A stretch of DNA of 64,000 nucleotides from positions 806,001-870,000 of the forward strand of contig NZ_CP021377.1 of NCBI RefSeq assembly GCF_002157895.1, in the 5' to 3' direction. This DNA comes from Oceanisphaera profunda. GTDB taxonomy: Bacteria; Pseudomonadota; Gammaproteobacteria; Enterobacterales; Aeromonadaceae. A program made the position numbers and the translations under genes. Under the pieces are notes generated by a model. That model was given only the letters and a program-made list of their open reading frames with translations. It was not told the DNA's origin and ran no database searches. Numbering within the stretch: the stretch's first letter is position 1; each line of letters starts with the position of its first letter. Below are positions 7,183-16,158 of this stretch, in pieces.

Positions 7183-8637
7183 ATGGTCGTTAAATCCCGT
7201 ATTGCTGCACTGATCACCCATTTGCAGCAAGGGCTGCTAGAACGGGATACACCGGCCAGACTAGCCCTGCTGGCGGCCTTATCTGGCGAGCACTTGTTAT
7301 TACTCGGCCCACCGGGCACCGCCAAGAGTGAACTGGCGCGCCGCTTGCACACTATCGTCGATGACAACCGTTATTTTGAACGATTACTGACCCGTTTCTC
7401 GGTACCTGAAGAGCTGTTTGGCCCCTTATCTATTAAGGCGCTGGAACAAGACAGATACTTGCGCCAAACCGAGGGCTACCTGCCAGAAACCGCCATCGCT
7501 TTTATCGATGAAATCTTTAAAGCCAATAGCGCCATCTTAAACAGCCTGCTGACCATTCTAAACGAACGCCAATTTGATAACGGCAGTAAGCGCGTTAAGG
7601 TGCCCTTGATTGCGGTGATTGCCGCCAGTAATGAGTTGCCTGAAGGTGCTGAGCTGAATGCCTTGTATGACCGCTTCTTACTGCGCTTTGAAGTAGCGCC
7701 CGTGCAAGATGAAAGCTTTACCCAGTTATTGACTCTTAATCACAATTACCAAGCACCGGCTGATGCGGATCGTCTCAGTACTGAGGACTTAACCGCCATC
7801 CGTGAGGGCGCCAGCAGCTTGTTATTGTCGGATGCATTGATCCGTTTACTGCACAGCTTGCGCCACTTCTTGGCTGAGCAAGAAATAGTGGTCTCTGACC
7901 GTCGCTGGCGCAAAGTAGTTAAGCTGTTGAAAGTTTCGGCTTTTTGTAATGGCGACAACGAAGCCGGCTTATACGATGCTTGGGTGTTACCTCATTGTTT
8001 ATGGCAAAAGCCGGAGCAATATGGCCTGTTAAGCCAGTGGCTGGCGCAAAATATTGCCTCAGATCCGGGCTTTAACGCCGAGCTAATGACTGAACTAGTC
8101 GACAGCTGGCAGCAGCGACTCGATCAAGATGCAGACCCCATCGTGCCCGCGCTCGATGAGCAAGGTTATCAGCTGTATTTGGACGAGCAAGGTCAAACCG
8201 TAGTAGAAGCACAAGGCCAGCGCCAAAAGCGCAACGAGCTTGGCGATTTACTGTATCGCCAACCGCGGGTGCCAAATACCAGCTTTACCCAAGATGAAAT
8301 ACGCAATCTTGGCAGCAACCTCGACTTATACGAACCCATTATGGAGCAATATCAGCGCCAAAGTGCTCTGCAGCCCAAAGCATGGCCGGCGGCACACATT
8401 GCCTCACGCTTGCGCCAACTTAATGAGCGTATTGCAGAGCTCAAGCAGTATTTAGTCTGGCTAGAGCAGCAATTAAGCGGTTTGACTGAACGTTTGGCGG
8501 ATCATTTGTGGTTAGAGCAAACCTTAGCCACTCAAGCCCAACGCCAATTGGAGCGTCAGCAGCAGCAACTCAGTCAACAAAATGCGCGCTTGCAAGAACT
8601 GCATCACGCCTTTGCCGCTCTGCCAGTTAAGGACTAA
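7183..8637 (+). CDS. ravA: RavA, MoxR-family AAA+ ATPase
   Basis: The 484-residue ATPase has Walker A GPPGTAKS (about 43-50), Walker B IAFIDEIF, a sensor AASNELPEG motif and an arginine-containing LYDRFLLRF segment. A triple-helical and LARA-like C-terminal region follows, ending in a long coiled coil rich in Gln. It resembles E. coli RavA in order and length (498 residues). In E. coli, RavA works with the VWA protein ViaA; it binds the inducible lysine decarboxylase LdcI and respiratory complexes such as fumarate reductase and Nuo. The viaA gene follows after three bases, so the pair is an operon. The ATG at 7183 is the best start. Confidence 0.92.
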   Translation: MVVKSRIAALITHLQQGLLERDTPARLALLAALSGEHLLLLGPPGTAKSELARRLHTIVDDNRYFERLLTRFSVPEELFGPLSIKALEQDRYLRQTEGYLPETAIAFIDEIFKANSAILNSLLTILNERQFDNGSKRVKVPLIAVIAASNELPEGAELNALYDRFLLRFEVAPVQDESFTQLLTLNHNYQAPADADRLSTEDLTAIREGASSLLLSDALIRLLHSLRHFLAEQEIVVSDRRWRKVVKLLKVSAFCNGDNEAGLYDAWVLPHCLWQKPEQYGLLSQWLAQNIASDPGFNAELMTELVDSWQQRLDQDADPIVPALDEQGYQLYLDEQGQTVVEAQGQRQKRNELGDLLYRQPRVPNTSFTQDEIRNLGSNLDLYEPIMEQYQRQSALQPKAWPAAHIASRLRQLNERIAELKQYLVWLEQQLSGLTERLADHLWLEQTLATQAQRQLERQQQQLSQQNARLQELHHAFAALPVKD

Positions 8638-8640
8638 GCC

Positions 8641-10083
8641 ATGGCCTCCCCGCTACCGGTTGGACTGGCACCCCTTGCTGCCCTGCCCGAAAACTTATTT
8701 GCGCTGGTGGTGACACACCCACTGGGCAGCCTCTTGCCCAGAGCCGTGACCGTGCAGCACTGGCTTCAGCAATTGGACAAAGGCGAATTAGTGCGTCCCG
8801 ATGCTCATCGAGACAAGAGCTGGCTAAGCAATAGCACTGAACGGCGGGTGCGGGTCTTACTCGCTAAGTCTGGCGCGCTGGATTACAGCCAAGACACGCC
8901 AGAAGTGGCGCAGGCGGTAGTACAAGATATTTTGTTAGCACTAGAGCAAGTAGAGCTGGCTTGGCCCGCCACCGCCGGTGGCTTAAGTTTGCACGGTATG
9001 GCGCCGCAGTTGGTCGAGCAAAAAGCCCGCGCCCGCCATACTTGGTTGGCGCTGCACCAACTGGCCGAACAATGGCAGCACAGAGTCAGTCTTTGGCAGT
9101 CTATGGATCAGGTCGCCGAAGAGCTCGGTATTGCGCCCGCCATCGGTAATGACCAAAACCGCGGAGATCTGCGGGATCGTGCTTGGTTTGACCTGTTGCG
9201 CTTAAGCAATTGGATAGCCCAAATACAACCGCTGCAAAAACTGCTGCAGCTATTAGGCCAACAAAATCCGGATCCTGAGCAAAGCGCCAGCCTCAGTCAT
9301 TTATTACAAAAGATGAGCCCCCAAGAACAAGGCCCGCAAGAGCGTAAAATCCCGGGTGTGCCCATGGAAACCGAGGGCATTACCCGCTCCGACAATCTGG
9401 CCCGTATGCTGCCCTTAGAAGCGGCGTTTATGGGCCATGAAGTGCTGCGTATTCTCTGGCATGCCAGACGCGCCGAGCAAGGGCTGCTCAGCTATGCGGT
9501 AGCGGGTGTGATGCCCATAGATGCGGGCAATGATTGGACCTCGCCACGTTCGGGCAAAGGCGAAGGTGCGGGCCAAGGGCTGCAACAAGGGCCCATTATT
9601 TTGTGTCTTGATACTTCCGCCTCCATGCATGGTCTTGCGGAGCAAGTGTCTAAAGCCTTGGTTTTAGAAGCGCTGCGCGTAGCAAAGCAGCAAAACCGCG
9701 GCTGCTTGGTCTATTTATTCGGCGGCACCGATGAGCTGTTAACGCTCGATAATCAAACGCTTAATTTGCCAGAATTATTAGATATGCTGCGCGGCTCTTT
9801 TAGTGGCGGCACCGATGTTAACACCCCACTCTTGGCCGCTTTGAAGAATCTCAAACAACAAGCTTGGCAACAGGCAGATATCTTGCTGGTCAGTGATGGG
9901 GAGTTTCAGGTAACCGATGAATTACGCCAACAAGTGGCTCAGGCCAAAGACGAACAAGGAGTGCGCATGTTTGGCTTGCAATTAGGCTATGCCACCGCCC
10001 TGCACGCCATGAATCAACTGTGCGATCCGGTGCACTTATTCAGTGACTGGAAAACCCTAGAGCAAGCGGCGCGGTTGCAGTAA
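8641..10083 (+). CDS. viaA: ViaA, VWA-domain partner of RavA
   Basis: The 480-residue protein has a poorly conserved helical N-terminal two-thirds and a C-terminal von Willebrand A domain from about residue 315. A complete MIDAS metal site is visible: DTSAS, Thr in SGGTDVNTP and Asp in LLVSDGEF. In E. coli, ViaA stimulates RavA ATPase and links the complex to membrane respiratory chains; the pair affects sensitivity to aminoglycosides. The gene begins three bases after the ravA stop and so is certainly cotranscribed. No lysine decarboxylase or frd gene lies in this window. Confidence 0.92.
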   Translation: MASPLPVGLAPLAALPENLFALVVTHPLGSLLPRAVTVQHWLQQLDKGELVRPDAHRDKSWLSNSTERRVRVLLAKSGALDYSQDTPEVAQAVVQDILLALEQVELAWPATAGGLSLHGMAPQLVEQKARARHTWLALHQLAEQWQHRVSLWQSMDQVAEELGIAPAIGNDQNRGDLRDRAWFDLLRLSNWIAQIQPLQKLLQLLGQQNPDPEQSASLSHLLQKMSPQEQGPQERKIPGVPMETEGITRSDNLARMLPLEAAFMGHEVLRILWHARRAEQGLLSYAVAGVMPIDAGNDWTSPRSGKGEGAGQGLQQGPIILCLDTSASMHGLAEQVSKALVLEALRVAKQQNRGCLVYLFGGTDELLTLDNQTLNLPELLDMLRGSFSGGTDVNTPLLAALKNLKQQAWQQADILLVSDGEFQVTDELRQQVAQAKDEQGVRMFGLQLGYATALHAMNQLCDPVHLFSDWKTLEQAARLQ

Positions 10084-10333
10084 TTGAAAATGGTGAAGGG
10101 TAAGGGGTGAAGAGTGAAGAGTGAAGAGAACGACATAAACCAGCGCCAAGCCTGCAAAAGACGGTGAAGTAATACCATTCTGTAAAACTAGCTGTTCAGT
10201 ATTATCACTCTTAGTAAATACAGCACCTAAAGTCAGGCTGGACGGTGTTTTGTAGTCTAGCGCTTCAGCTGCTAGTCCCGCCTGAGCGGGAATGTTTAAA
10301 GCCTTCTTGCTTTGCAAGACCCACTACAAGGGT
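10084..10333. repeat. Repeat-rich spacer with five 7-base units
   Basis: GTGAAGG GTAAGGG GTGAAGA GTGAAGA GTGAAGA run in perfect 7-base register at 10,093-10,127, starting about 10 bases after the viaA stop. Further on are TACCATTCTGTAAAACTA (inverse of the motif at 3395) and TCCCGCCTGAGCGGGAA. A minus-strand 86-codon frame here is made wholly of repeat sequence and is not credible as a gene. The spacer ends with the left copy of the IS4 target duplication. Confidence 0.7.
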
Positions 10334-11764
10334 TAACACCATTCAGTTAAGCGTGTTTAGACCGAATGGGGTACCGAGTTTTTGATATCCGAACGGTCCT
10401 ACTCTTGGGCCGTTTTCTTTTTTCAGGCAGAATATAACGCTTCACACGCTCACGCATGGCCCGGAGTTTCTTCGGGATACTGCCGGGCGAGGCTATCGCA
10501 CACCACATCACTTCATCCTGAATGTCTCTTAATGCCATTACAAAGCTGATCCGCAAGGGAGAGACCTCTGCTTCGTGGGCGATGCGACTGATCTCCACGC
10601 GCACTAGATTGTAGGCAAGTAAAATCCCCCAAAGCTCCTGTGTAACTCCCTGAATCGACTGGCTACGCAACAAAACCGTGTCTTCCAGCATCTTGTGTTT
10701 GATTTCTCCGTAGCTGCTTTCGATTTCCCATCGCTCAAAATATACATCCAAAAGATCTTGAGCCGGATATTGCTGAGCGTCGATCAGCGAGCACAGCACA
10801 CCCTTGATATGATTGGGGCCGGTTGGGTTCGGATAAAGCACCAGACGCGCTTGCCAGAGTTCCGGCAGCGAGGGGTCTAGCTTTCTCGCTTGAGGTGAGA
10901 CCTGCATTTCCACCAGATGATCACGTTTTGAGAGTGATTTCAGAATCGTGTATTTCGTGTTTCCTTTTATCGGCACCATCCAGTGAGAATACGGGTGTTG
11001 GCGTTGCCAGTTGACCAGTAGTTCTGCACTCAGGTAGCAGCGATCAAACAGCGTCAGGCTGTTATCCGGGACATCGGTCAACAGTTGTTTGGCGTAGGTG
11101 ACTTCTCCTTTACGGCTGGGACCAAAGGCGACGTTATGGATCATCCGGCTGCGCAGTGAGCTGAAGGCACATAAACGAACAATGGGATATTCGGTATGAG
11201 ACGTTTTACTGTGCTTGATGTAGCCGAAGTGATCTGCCAGCTCAGGGGTATCAGCCGTGCGGAATTGGGTCCCGTCTATAGAAAAAAGTCGCAGCCCATG
11301 CCAAGTATCCTTGCTATCTTCTTCAACCCAGTGTGCAGCGGTGAGGTTAAACAAGGCTTCTAATGGCTCGCTGGTCAGACGTTGTCTGGCTTGGGGGATG
11401 GCACTGGGAGCCACTGAGTCTCCAAGCTTATCGGTGAGTTTAAGGTCGAGCTTATCAACGACATCGCTAATCGGACGATCTCGAAAAAGTCCCATAGCGA
11501 TGACCAACCATACCAACAACTCGGCAGGTAGTTTGCGTCGTCTTACGCTGGCTTTATCGGTCTGCTCCAGCGCGGTGTGGATCCAGTCCAAGGGAATGTG
11601 TTTTTGGAATGTCGATAGGGCTTCGGGAGCAGCAAATGTATCGGTGTCGAGTAACCAGTGTTCAAGCAAAATAATACCCTCATACCAGATGGTGATGAGG
11701 GTATTTTGGCACTACCTAAATATCGGTCAACCGCTCGCTAAAGTTTCTTAACTGAATGGTGTTA
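10334..11764 (-). mobile_element. Intact IS4-family insertion sequence (1431 bp)
   Basis: Perfect 18-bp terminal inverted repeats TAACACCATTCAGTTAAG lie at 10,334-10,351 and, inverted, at 11,747-11,764. An 11-bp target duplication ACTACAAGGGT is present at 10,323-10,333 and 11,765-11,775. E. coli IS4 is 1426 bp with 18-bp ends that also finish in CAGTTAAG, and makes 11-13 bp duplications. One transposase gene fills the element. Exact ends and an exact duplication point to a recent insertion, into intergenic repeat DNA downstream of viaA. Confidence 0.96.
10347..11669 (-). CDS. IS4-family transposase
   Basis: The 440-residue DDE transposase is full length for IS4 (442 residues in E. coli). 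It has an N-terminal DUF4372/IS4-type domain and then the catalytic core. The first Asp lies in LFSIDGTQFR, the second in TLFDRCYLS, and Glu in YFERWEIESSYGEIK, which fits the IS4-family YREK signature Y-x2-R-x3-E-x6-K exactly. The C terminus is basic. The gene is read from the right end of the element, its stop lies within the left inverted repeat, and no frameshift is seen. The element should be competent for transposition. Confidence 0.96.
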   Translation of the reverse strand: MLEHWLLDTDTFAAPEALSTFQKHIPLDWIHTALEQTDKASVRRRKLPAELLVWLVIAMGLFRDRPISDVVDKLDLKLTDKLGDSVAPSAIPQARQRLTSEPLEALFNLTAAHWVEEDSKDTWHGLRLFSIDGTQFRTADTPELADHFGYIKHSKTSHTEYPIVRLCAFSSLRSRMIHNVAFGPSRKGEVTYAKQLLTDVPDNSLTLFDRCYLSAELLVNWQRQHPYSHWMVPIKGNTKYTILKSLSKRDHLVEMQVSPQARKLDPSLPELWQARLVLYPNPTGPNHIKGVLCSLIDAQQYPAQDLLDVYFERWEIESSYGEIKHKMLEDTVLLRSQSIQGVTQELWGILLAYNLVRVEISRIAHEAEVSPLRISFVMALRDIQDEVMWCAIASPGSIPKKLRAMRERVKRYILPEKRKRPKSRTVRISKTRYPIRSKHA

Positions 11765-11775
11765 ACTACAAGGGT

Positions 11776-12203
11776 GGCACTTATCTTTGTGATTCGCTTA
11801 AACAGGCCACTTCTTTACTTAGATTGGTATAAACCAAGACTGAATATGCAGGCTGACTTGGTTGTTGTCCTTTATGCCGTCTTCCTGACGCAGGTCAGGA
11901 TCTCGATCTTAATGTTTGGGTTTAGGGTTAACCCTTCACTCCTTACACTTCACCGCTCTTGTGTAGGCGAACGCTTGTCGTAGGTAAAAGTACAATCGCA
12001 TTTCAACCCAGGCTGAACGATTTAAAACCCGCAGACCTGCAAACATAAAACAAAACCGGGCCGAAGTCCTCTTCGCCGAAGAGACGGGCCCTACAAAACC
12101 AACACCGCCCTTGTAGGCGAACGCTTGCTCTCGCATTACGCCGCAGGCGGAACGGGTTAGGTTAATCACCAACCCCCTAAAACATAAAACCGCGAGCATA
12201 CGC
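11776..12203. repeat. Repeat block between IS4 element and GNAT gene
   Basis: The block holds CCGTCTTCCTGACGCAGGTC (about 11,879), a 7-base-period run CTTCACT CCTTACA CTTCACC (about 11,934-11,954), and AAACCGGGCCGAAGTCCTCTTCGCCGAAGAGACGGGCCCTACAAAA-type hairpins (about 12,052-12,098) related to the 285-bp element. Short ORFs overlapping this block run through repeats and are not supported. Confidence 0.55.
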
Positions 12204-12686
12204 TTACTCTTCACACGGCTTAACTCGCACCAACACCTGTCTTGGCTCATTTGGCCCAAAGTAATCTGCTTCAGCACTTTCAAATCTAAAACCACAGCTG
12301 TGATATAAGTGCAGCGCCCTATTGTCTGGATGCACGGTTAAACGTAATTGCTTGCAACCCATACTGGTGGCGCGCGCAATGAACTGCTCCAATAACGCCT
12401 TGCCTACGCCTTTACCTCGCGCGGACTCAGTCACCGCCAACGATAATACCCACCCCTGAGCTTTTACTTCTCCCAAACTGCCCACCACGTAGCCCAAGAA
12501 GGCACTATTTCGCTCGCTACACGCAGATTCATCTGTTGATTCGGCCTCGGCCACCAGTAACAAACTCGGCGATAGATCTAACCATTGGCGAAACAGAAAA
12601 TCCGGATAGCAATGTTCGCCAAAGGCCGCCTGCTCTAATTGAAAAATCTGCGCCATATCGGCTTTGGTGGCTGTTCTGATGTTCAT
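12204..12686 (-). CDS. GNAT family N-acetyltransferase (RimI-like)
   Basis: This 160-residue single-domain GNAT acetyltransferase has acetyl-CoA pyrophosphate loop ARGKGVGKALL at about 91-101 (the R/Q-x-x-G-x-G/A signature) and a following HPDNRALHLYHSCGF motif with the Tyr that usually acts as general acid. Overall it resembles RimI-type enzymes that acetylate N-terminal or small-molecule amines; the substrate cannot be told from sequence. It is single-gene and leftward, with a repeat block downstream. An alternative is an antibiotic or amino-acid acetyltransferase. Confidence 0.82.
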   Translation of the reverse strand: MNIRTATKADMAQIFQLEQAAFGEHCYPDFLFRQWLDLSPSLLLVAEAESTDESACSERNSAFLGYVVGSLGEVKAQGWVLSLAVTESARGKGVGKALLEQFIARATSMGCKQLRLTVHPDNRALHLYHSCGFRFESAEADYFGPNEPRQVLVRVKPCEE

Positions 12687-12994
12687 AGTGTCTGTTGTTT
12701 ATCTGCCAAGTAATAACGGCAAATGATAAAGCAAAACACAGCTAAGGCACAAATACCTCCCCTGCCCTCACGCCGCACATACGACCGTATCTCGCTCTTT
12801 GCCCTAGAACTTAAAGCGAGATCCTGACTTTCGTCAGGATGACGGCTGAAGGGAGAGATCTTGATGCTCTTGAGCATGGCGCCTAACAATAGCGTATTTG
12901 TTTAGCGTCGGATCACTCCCTACTGCCGCACAAAAAACCATCAACCCATGACTAGTGCACTAGGCTTAAATAACCATACAGCGGGAGCAGAGTC
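12687..12994. other. Divergent intergenic region, GNAT gene / nfeD
   Basis: The region contains one half-decayed composite palindrome (GAGATCCTGACTTTCGTCAG... at about 12,818-12,845, with a degenerate left arm near 12,788). The rest has no gene. nfeD has a GGGAG ribosome site at about 12,981. The promoters of both flanking genes must lie here but are not obvious. Confidence 0.5.
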
Positions 12995-14368
12995 ATGAAG
13001 TGGTGTGCACTGATATGGCTATTACTTAGTCTGAGCCTGCCAACACTGGCCCAGGAGAAGTATTGGCAGCTGGATATTAAAGGCCCTATCGGCTCGGGCA
13101 CCGCTGACTTTATTGTAACGGAGCTGGCTCAAGCAGAAGTCAAACAGCCGGCGTTTATATTACTCACGCTCGACACACCCGGCGGTTTATATGATGCCAC
13201 TCGCAACATTATTAGTGCCATGTTGGCGTCGAATATTCCGGTGGTGGTGTATGTGGCTCCCAGTGGTGCCCGTGCCGCGTCGGCAGGCACCTATATTCTC
13301 TATGCCAGTCATGTGGCAGCCATGGCACCGGGCACTCATTTAGGCGCAGCTACGCCGGTGCAGTTAACGTCGCAAGTGTCCAAAAACGACTCAATACGGC
13401 CCGCTGCAGAGCCTCTCGATAACACTGATGCGGCGCCCAAAGCGAAAAGTAGCAGCGCCATGGAGCGTAAGATACTCAATGACGCTATTGCTTACATACG
13501 TTCTTTGGCGCAACTGCGTGGGCGTAATGCCGAATGGGCAGAGTTAGCGGTGCGCGACGCTGCAACCCTCACCGCCAGCGAAGCACTGAGCGAGCATGTG
13601 ATTGAGCTGCTCGTGGATGACGTGCCTAGCCTGTTGCGCGCGCTCGATGGCCAACCGTTAACCATTAATGGCACTCCTTACACATTCGCCACCGCTAATT
13701 TTAGCGTTGAGTTAAACGCAGAGCTGCGCCGCCCCAACTGGCGTCAGCAATTTATCATCACCATCAGTAACCCTAATATCACCTACTTACTGCTGCTGGT
13801 CGGCGTTTATGGTTTGGTGCTGGAGTTTATGAGCCCAGGCTTTGGCGTAGCGGGCATCAGCGGTGCTATTTGCTTATTACTGGCCGCCATGGCGTTGCAA
13901 ATGCTGCCCTTTAGCACAGTTGGCTTAAGTCTATTGGCGTTAGGCTTGGTGTTTATAGTGGCGGAGGCGATAACGCCAACTTTGGGCGTGTTGGGTTTAG
14001 GCGGGGTGGTGGCATTTGTGATGGGCTCAGTACTGCTGTTTGATACGCCCGACCAAGCATTTCGTGTGGCTTGGCCCTTGATTGCAGCCTTGGCCTTGGT
14101 GTCCCTGGGTTTAATGCTGGTGGTGGTGCGTCTGATCATAAAACAGCGCCATCGGCCTGTAATATCTGGCGTACAGACCATGGTGGGTTTGCAGGGTGAG
14201 GCTCTCACGGATATTGCACCAACCGGTTATGTGATGGTGCAAGGCGAGCGTTGGCAAGCCCGCAGTGTTGAGCCCATAGCGGCGCAGCAAACCATAGTGG
14301 TGCTGGCGGTCGACCAACTAACTTTGAGCGTGCGCCCGCTAACTCATATTCAAACCGGCAGTTCATAA
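12995..14368 (+). CDS. NfeD1b membrane-bound serine protease (ClpP-class), slipin partner
   Basis: The 457-residue protein starts with a signal peptide (about 1-19, cut after LAQ). A ClpP-like periplasmic protease domain follows, with LDTPGGLYDATR and the nucleophile Ser in RAASAGTYI; a conserved Lys in the ERKILNDAIAYIRSLA helix is the likely base. Four or five membrane segments (about 255-380) and a C-terminal NfeD OB-fold (about 395-450) complete it. Characterised archaeal homologues cleave the C-terminal region of the stomatin encoded next door. Here the slipin gene begins 12 bases downstream, so the pair is an operon likely to act on membrane microdomains. Function in this organism is inferred. 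Confidence 0.9.
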   Translation: MKWCALIWLLLSLSLPTLAQEKYWQLDIKGPIGSGTADFIVTELAQAEVKQPAFILLTLDTPGGLYDATRNIISAMLASNIPVVVYVAPSGARAASAGTYILYASHVAAMAPGTHLGAATPVQLTSQVSKNDSIRPAAEPLDNTDAAPKAKSSSAMERKILNDAIAYIRSLAQLRGRNAEWAELAVRDAATLTASEALSEHVIELLVDDVPSLLRALDGQPLTINGTPYTFATANFSVELNAELRRPNWRQQFIITISNPNITYLLLLVGVYGLVLEFMSPGFGVAGISGAICLLLAAMALQMLPFSTVGLSLLALGLVFIVAEAITPTLGVLGLGGVVAFVMGSVLLFDTPDQAFRVAWPLIAALALVSLGLMLVVVRLIIKQRHRPVISGVQTMVGLQGEALTDIAPTGYVMVQGERWQARSVEPIAAQQTIVVLAVDQLTLSVRPLTHIQTGSS

Positions 14369-14380
14369 GGAGTGAGGATA

Positions 14381-15184
14381 ATGATCATCGACTTTATGTA
14401 TTTTCAGATCTTGATGGTGGTGCTGCTGGTGATGCTCTTTGCCAGTACCTTTCGGATCTTACGTGAGTATGAGCGCGGCGTGATTTTCTTACTGGGTCGT
14501 TTTCATAAAATTAAAGGCCCGGGGCTTATCTTGGTGATCCCGTTTGTGCAGCAAATAGTACGAGTGGACTTGCGTATCATCACCATGGATATTCCATCAC
14601 AAGATATTATCTCTAAAGATAACGTTACCGTTAAGGTGAATGCGGTACTGTACTTTAAAGTCGCAGATCCGCAAAAAGCCATTATTAATATTGAAAACTA
14701 CTTAGAGGCCACCAGCCAACTAGCACAAACCACCATGCGTTCGGTGCTGGGCCAACATGAGTTAGACGATATTTTGTCGGCGCGCGATACCTTAAATGCC
14801 GACTTACAACGTATCTTGGATCAAAGTACCGATAATTGGGGCATCAAGGTCACGGCGGTAGAGATCAAGCACGTGGATCTGGACGAATCTATGATCCGTG
14901 CCATTGCCCGTCAGGCAGAAGCCGAGCGCTCACGTCGTGCCAAGGTTATCCACGCCACCGGTGAGTTGGAAGCCTCTCAACAATTGTTAGAAGCGGCACG
15001 CATGTTGGGTAAACAACCGGAGGCGATACAGCTGCGTTACTTACAGACCCTGACCGAGATCACCAACGACAACAGTAAGATTATTGTATTCCCGCTGCCG
15101 CTGGAGTTCGGTAAAATGTTTCAATCGATCACCGAGCAACCGCTGCCGCCCACTGAGACCCCCTCACCCAACGAGATAACTTAG
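14381..15184 (+). CDS. SPFH/Band 7 slipin (stomatin-like membrane protein)
   Basis: About 267 residues: one N-terminal membrane segment (about 5-25), then the SPFH domain with [14 protein letters not shown] and the long R-A-E-R-containing helix [22 protein letters not shown]-terminal oligomerisation helix and LPLEFGKMF follow. The protein assembles at the inner membrane and is the expected partner or substrate of the NfeD protease upstream. I start it at the ATG at 14,381, because AGGAG at 14,368-14,372 is correctly spaced for it; the GTG nine bases earlier overlaps the ribosome site. Confidence 0.92.
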   Translation: MIIDFMYFQILMVVLLVMLFASTFRILREYERGVIFLLGRFHKIKGPGLILVIPFVQQIVRVDLRIITMDIPSQDIISKDNVTVKVNAVLYFKVADPQKAIINIENYLEATSQLAQTTMRSVLGQHELDDILSARDTLNADLQRILDQSTDNWGIKVTAVEIKHVDLDESMIRAIARQAEAERSRRAKVIHATGELEASQQLLEAARMLGKQPEAIQLRYLQTLTEITNDNSKIIVFPLPLEFGKMFQSITEQPLPPTETPSPNEIT

Positions 15185-15234
15185 GGTCGGTTTTTAGCGC
15201 TGTGCGGCACTTCGCATAGAAAAAGAGCACCATC

Positions 15235-15639
15235 ATGAACAATTTACCCCTTTATGGCCAAGGCGACAGCTCGCTGCAAGCCGCCGGTGGTTTTGCCGGT
15301 TTACAAAAACTGGCGGCAGATTTTTATCAGGCCATGAACACCCGTGCCGATGCGGCCATTATTCGTGCCATGCACCCAGCAGATTTATCTGATAGCACCG
15401 ATAAGCTGGCGCGCTTTTTAACCGGCTGGCTGGGAGGTCCTTCTTTATACCGTGAAAAATACGGGCCCATTAGCATACCGCGTGCCCATGCTCACTTAGC
15501 AATTGGCCCCAATGAGCGTGATGCATGGCTGGCATGCATGAATGAGGCGCTCACTAAACAAGACTATGCAACCGAGTTTAACGCCTATTTGTTACGCGCC
15601 TTAAGCGTACCCGCCGAGCGTTGCCGGACCCGAGATTGA
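15235..15639 (+). CDS. Group II truncated haemoglobin
   Basis: The 134-residue 2-on-2 globin has family II features: the GGFAGLQKLAADFYQAM start of helix A/B, MHPADL, and the LTGWLGGPSLYREKYG loop. PRAHAHLAIG bears the proximal His F8, and ERDAWLACM the Trp of helix G. Such proteins bind O2 and NO in the cytoplasm and serve in oxygen or nitrosative stress roles; which applies here is unknown. The gene sits 50 bases after the slipin gene on the same strand, so it may be cotranscribed with nfeD-slipin, though that linkage is not standard. Confidence 0.88.
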   Translation: MNNLPLYGQGDSSLQAAGGFAGLQKLAADFYQAMNTRADAAIIRAMHPADLSDSTDKLARFLTGWLGGPSLYREKYGPISIPRAHAHLAIGPNERDAWLACMNEALTKQDYATEFNAYLLRALSVPAERCRTRD

Positions 15640-16158
15640 AGCCTTAACGGCAGCGGTTAGCTGTCAGTTAAACAAAGGGCCAAAGCGGTGCCGAGCGATA
15701 CCAAGAGCCATGCTTATCTTTAGGCCGTCTTCCTGACGCACGTCAGGATCTCGCTTTAAGCCTTTAAATATAAAAACAAGATCCTGAAACAAGTTCAGGA
15801 TGACGGCCAAGAGCGATGTTTTGGTTTAGCTCGGCGCTAAGCGCCTGAAACTGTCACTTTAGCGTCTTCCTGACGCACGTCAGGATCTCGTTTTAAGCCT
15901 TTACACATAAAAACGAGATCCGGTCGCCGTCATGCCGTGCCACGACACGGTATCAGGATGACGGCTGAAGGCGATTTTTTGGTTTAGGTGCCGTCTCTTT
16001 GGTAAAGAGGACTTCGGCACAGTTTCGTTTCAGCAAACTTTTGCTACGCAAAACTCTCACACAGATAATCAAAGCCAATCTATTCGTCGGATGGCCTCCC
16101 GCTGGCGGCCTTTGTCTGTTAAAATGTGAGCCGTTTTGCAACCAGGTGACGGCGAGTA
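15640..16158. repeat. Repeat block upstream of mnmA
   Basis: Two composite palindromes lie here. At 15,722-15,806 CTTCCTGACGCACGTCAGG pairs across to GATCCTGAAACAAGTTCAGG. At 15,861-15,963 a variant has a nested GTCATGCCGTGCCACGACAC hairpin. GTCTCTTTGGTAAAGAGGAC, a hairpin seen inverted near 25,980, lies at about 15,993. No gene; mnmA has its own GGTGA-type ribosome site. Confidence 0.6.

Noticed and set aside
10057-10317. Minus-strand 86-codon frame overlapping the end of viaA
   Set aside because: It is built from dispersed repeat motifs and heptamers, overlaps viaA, and has no ribosome site or recognisable domain.
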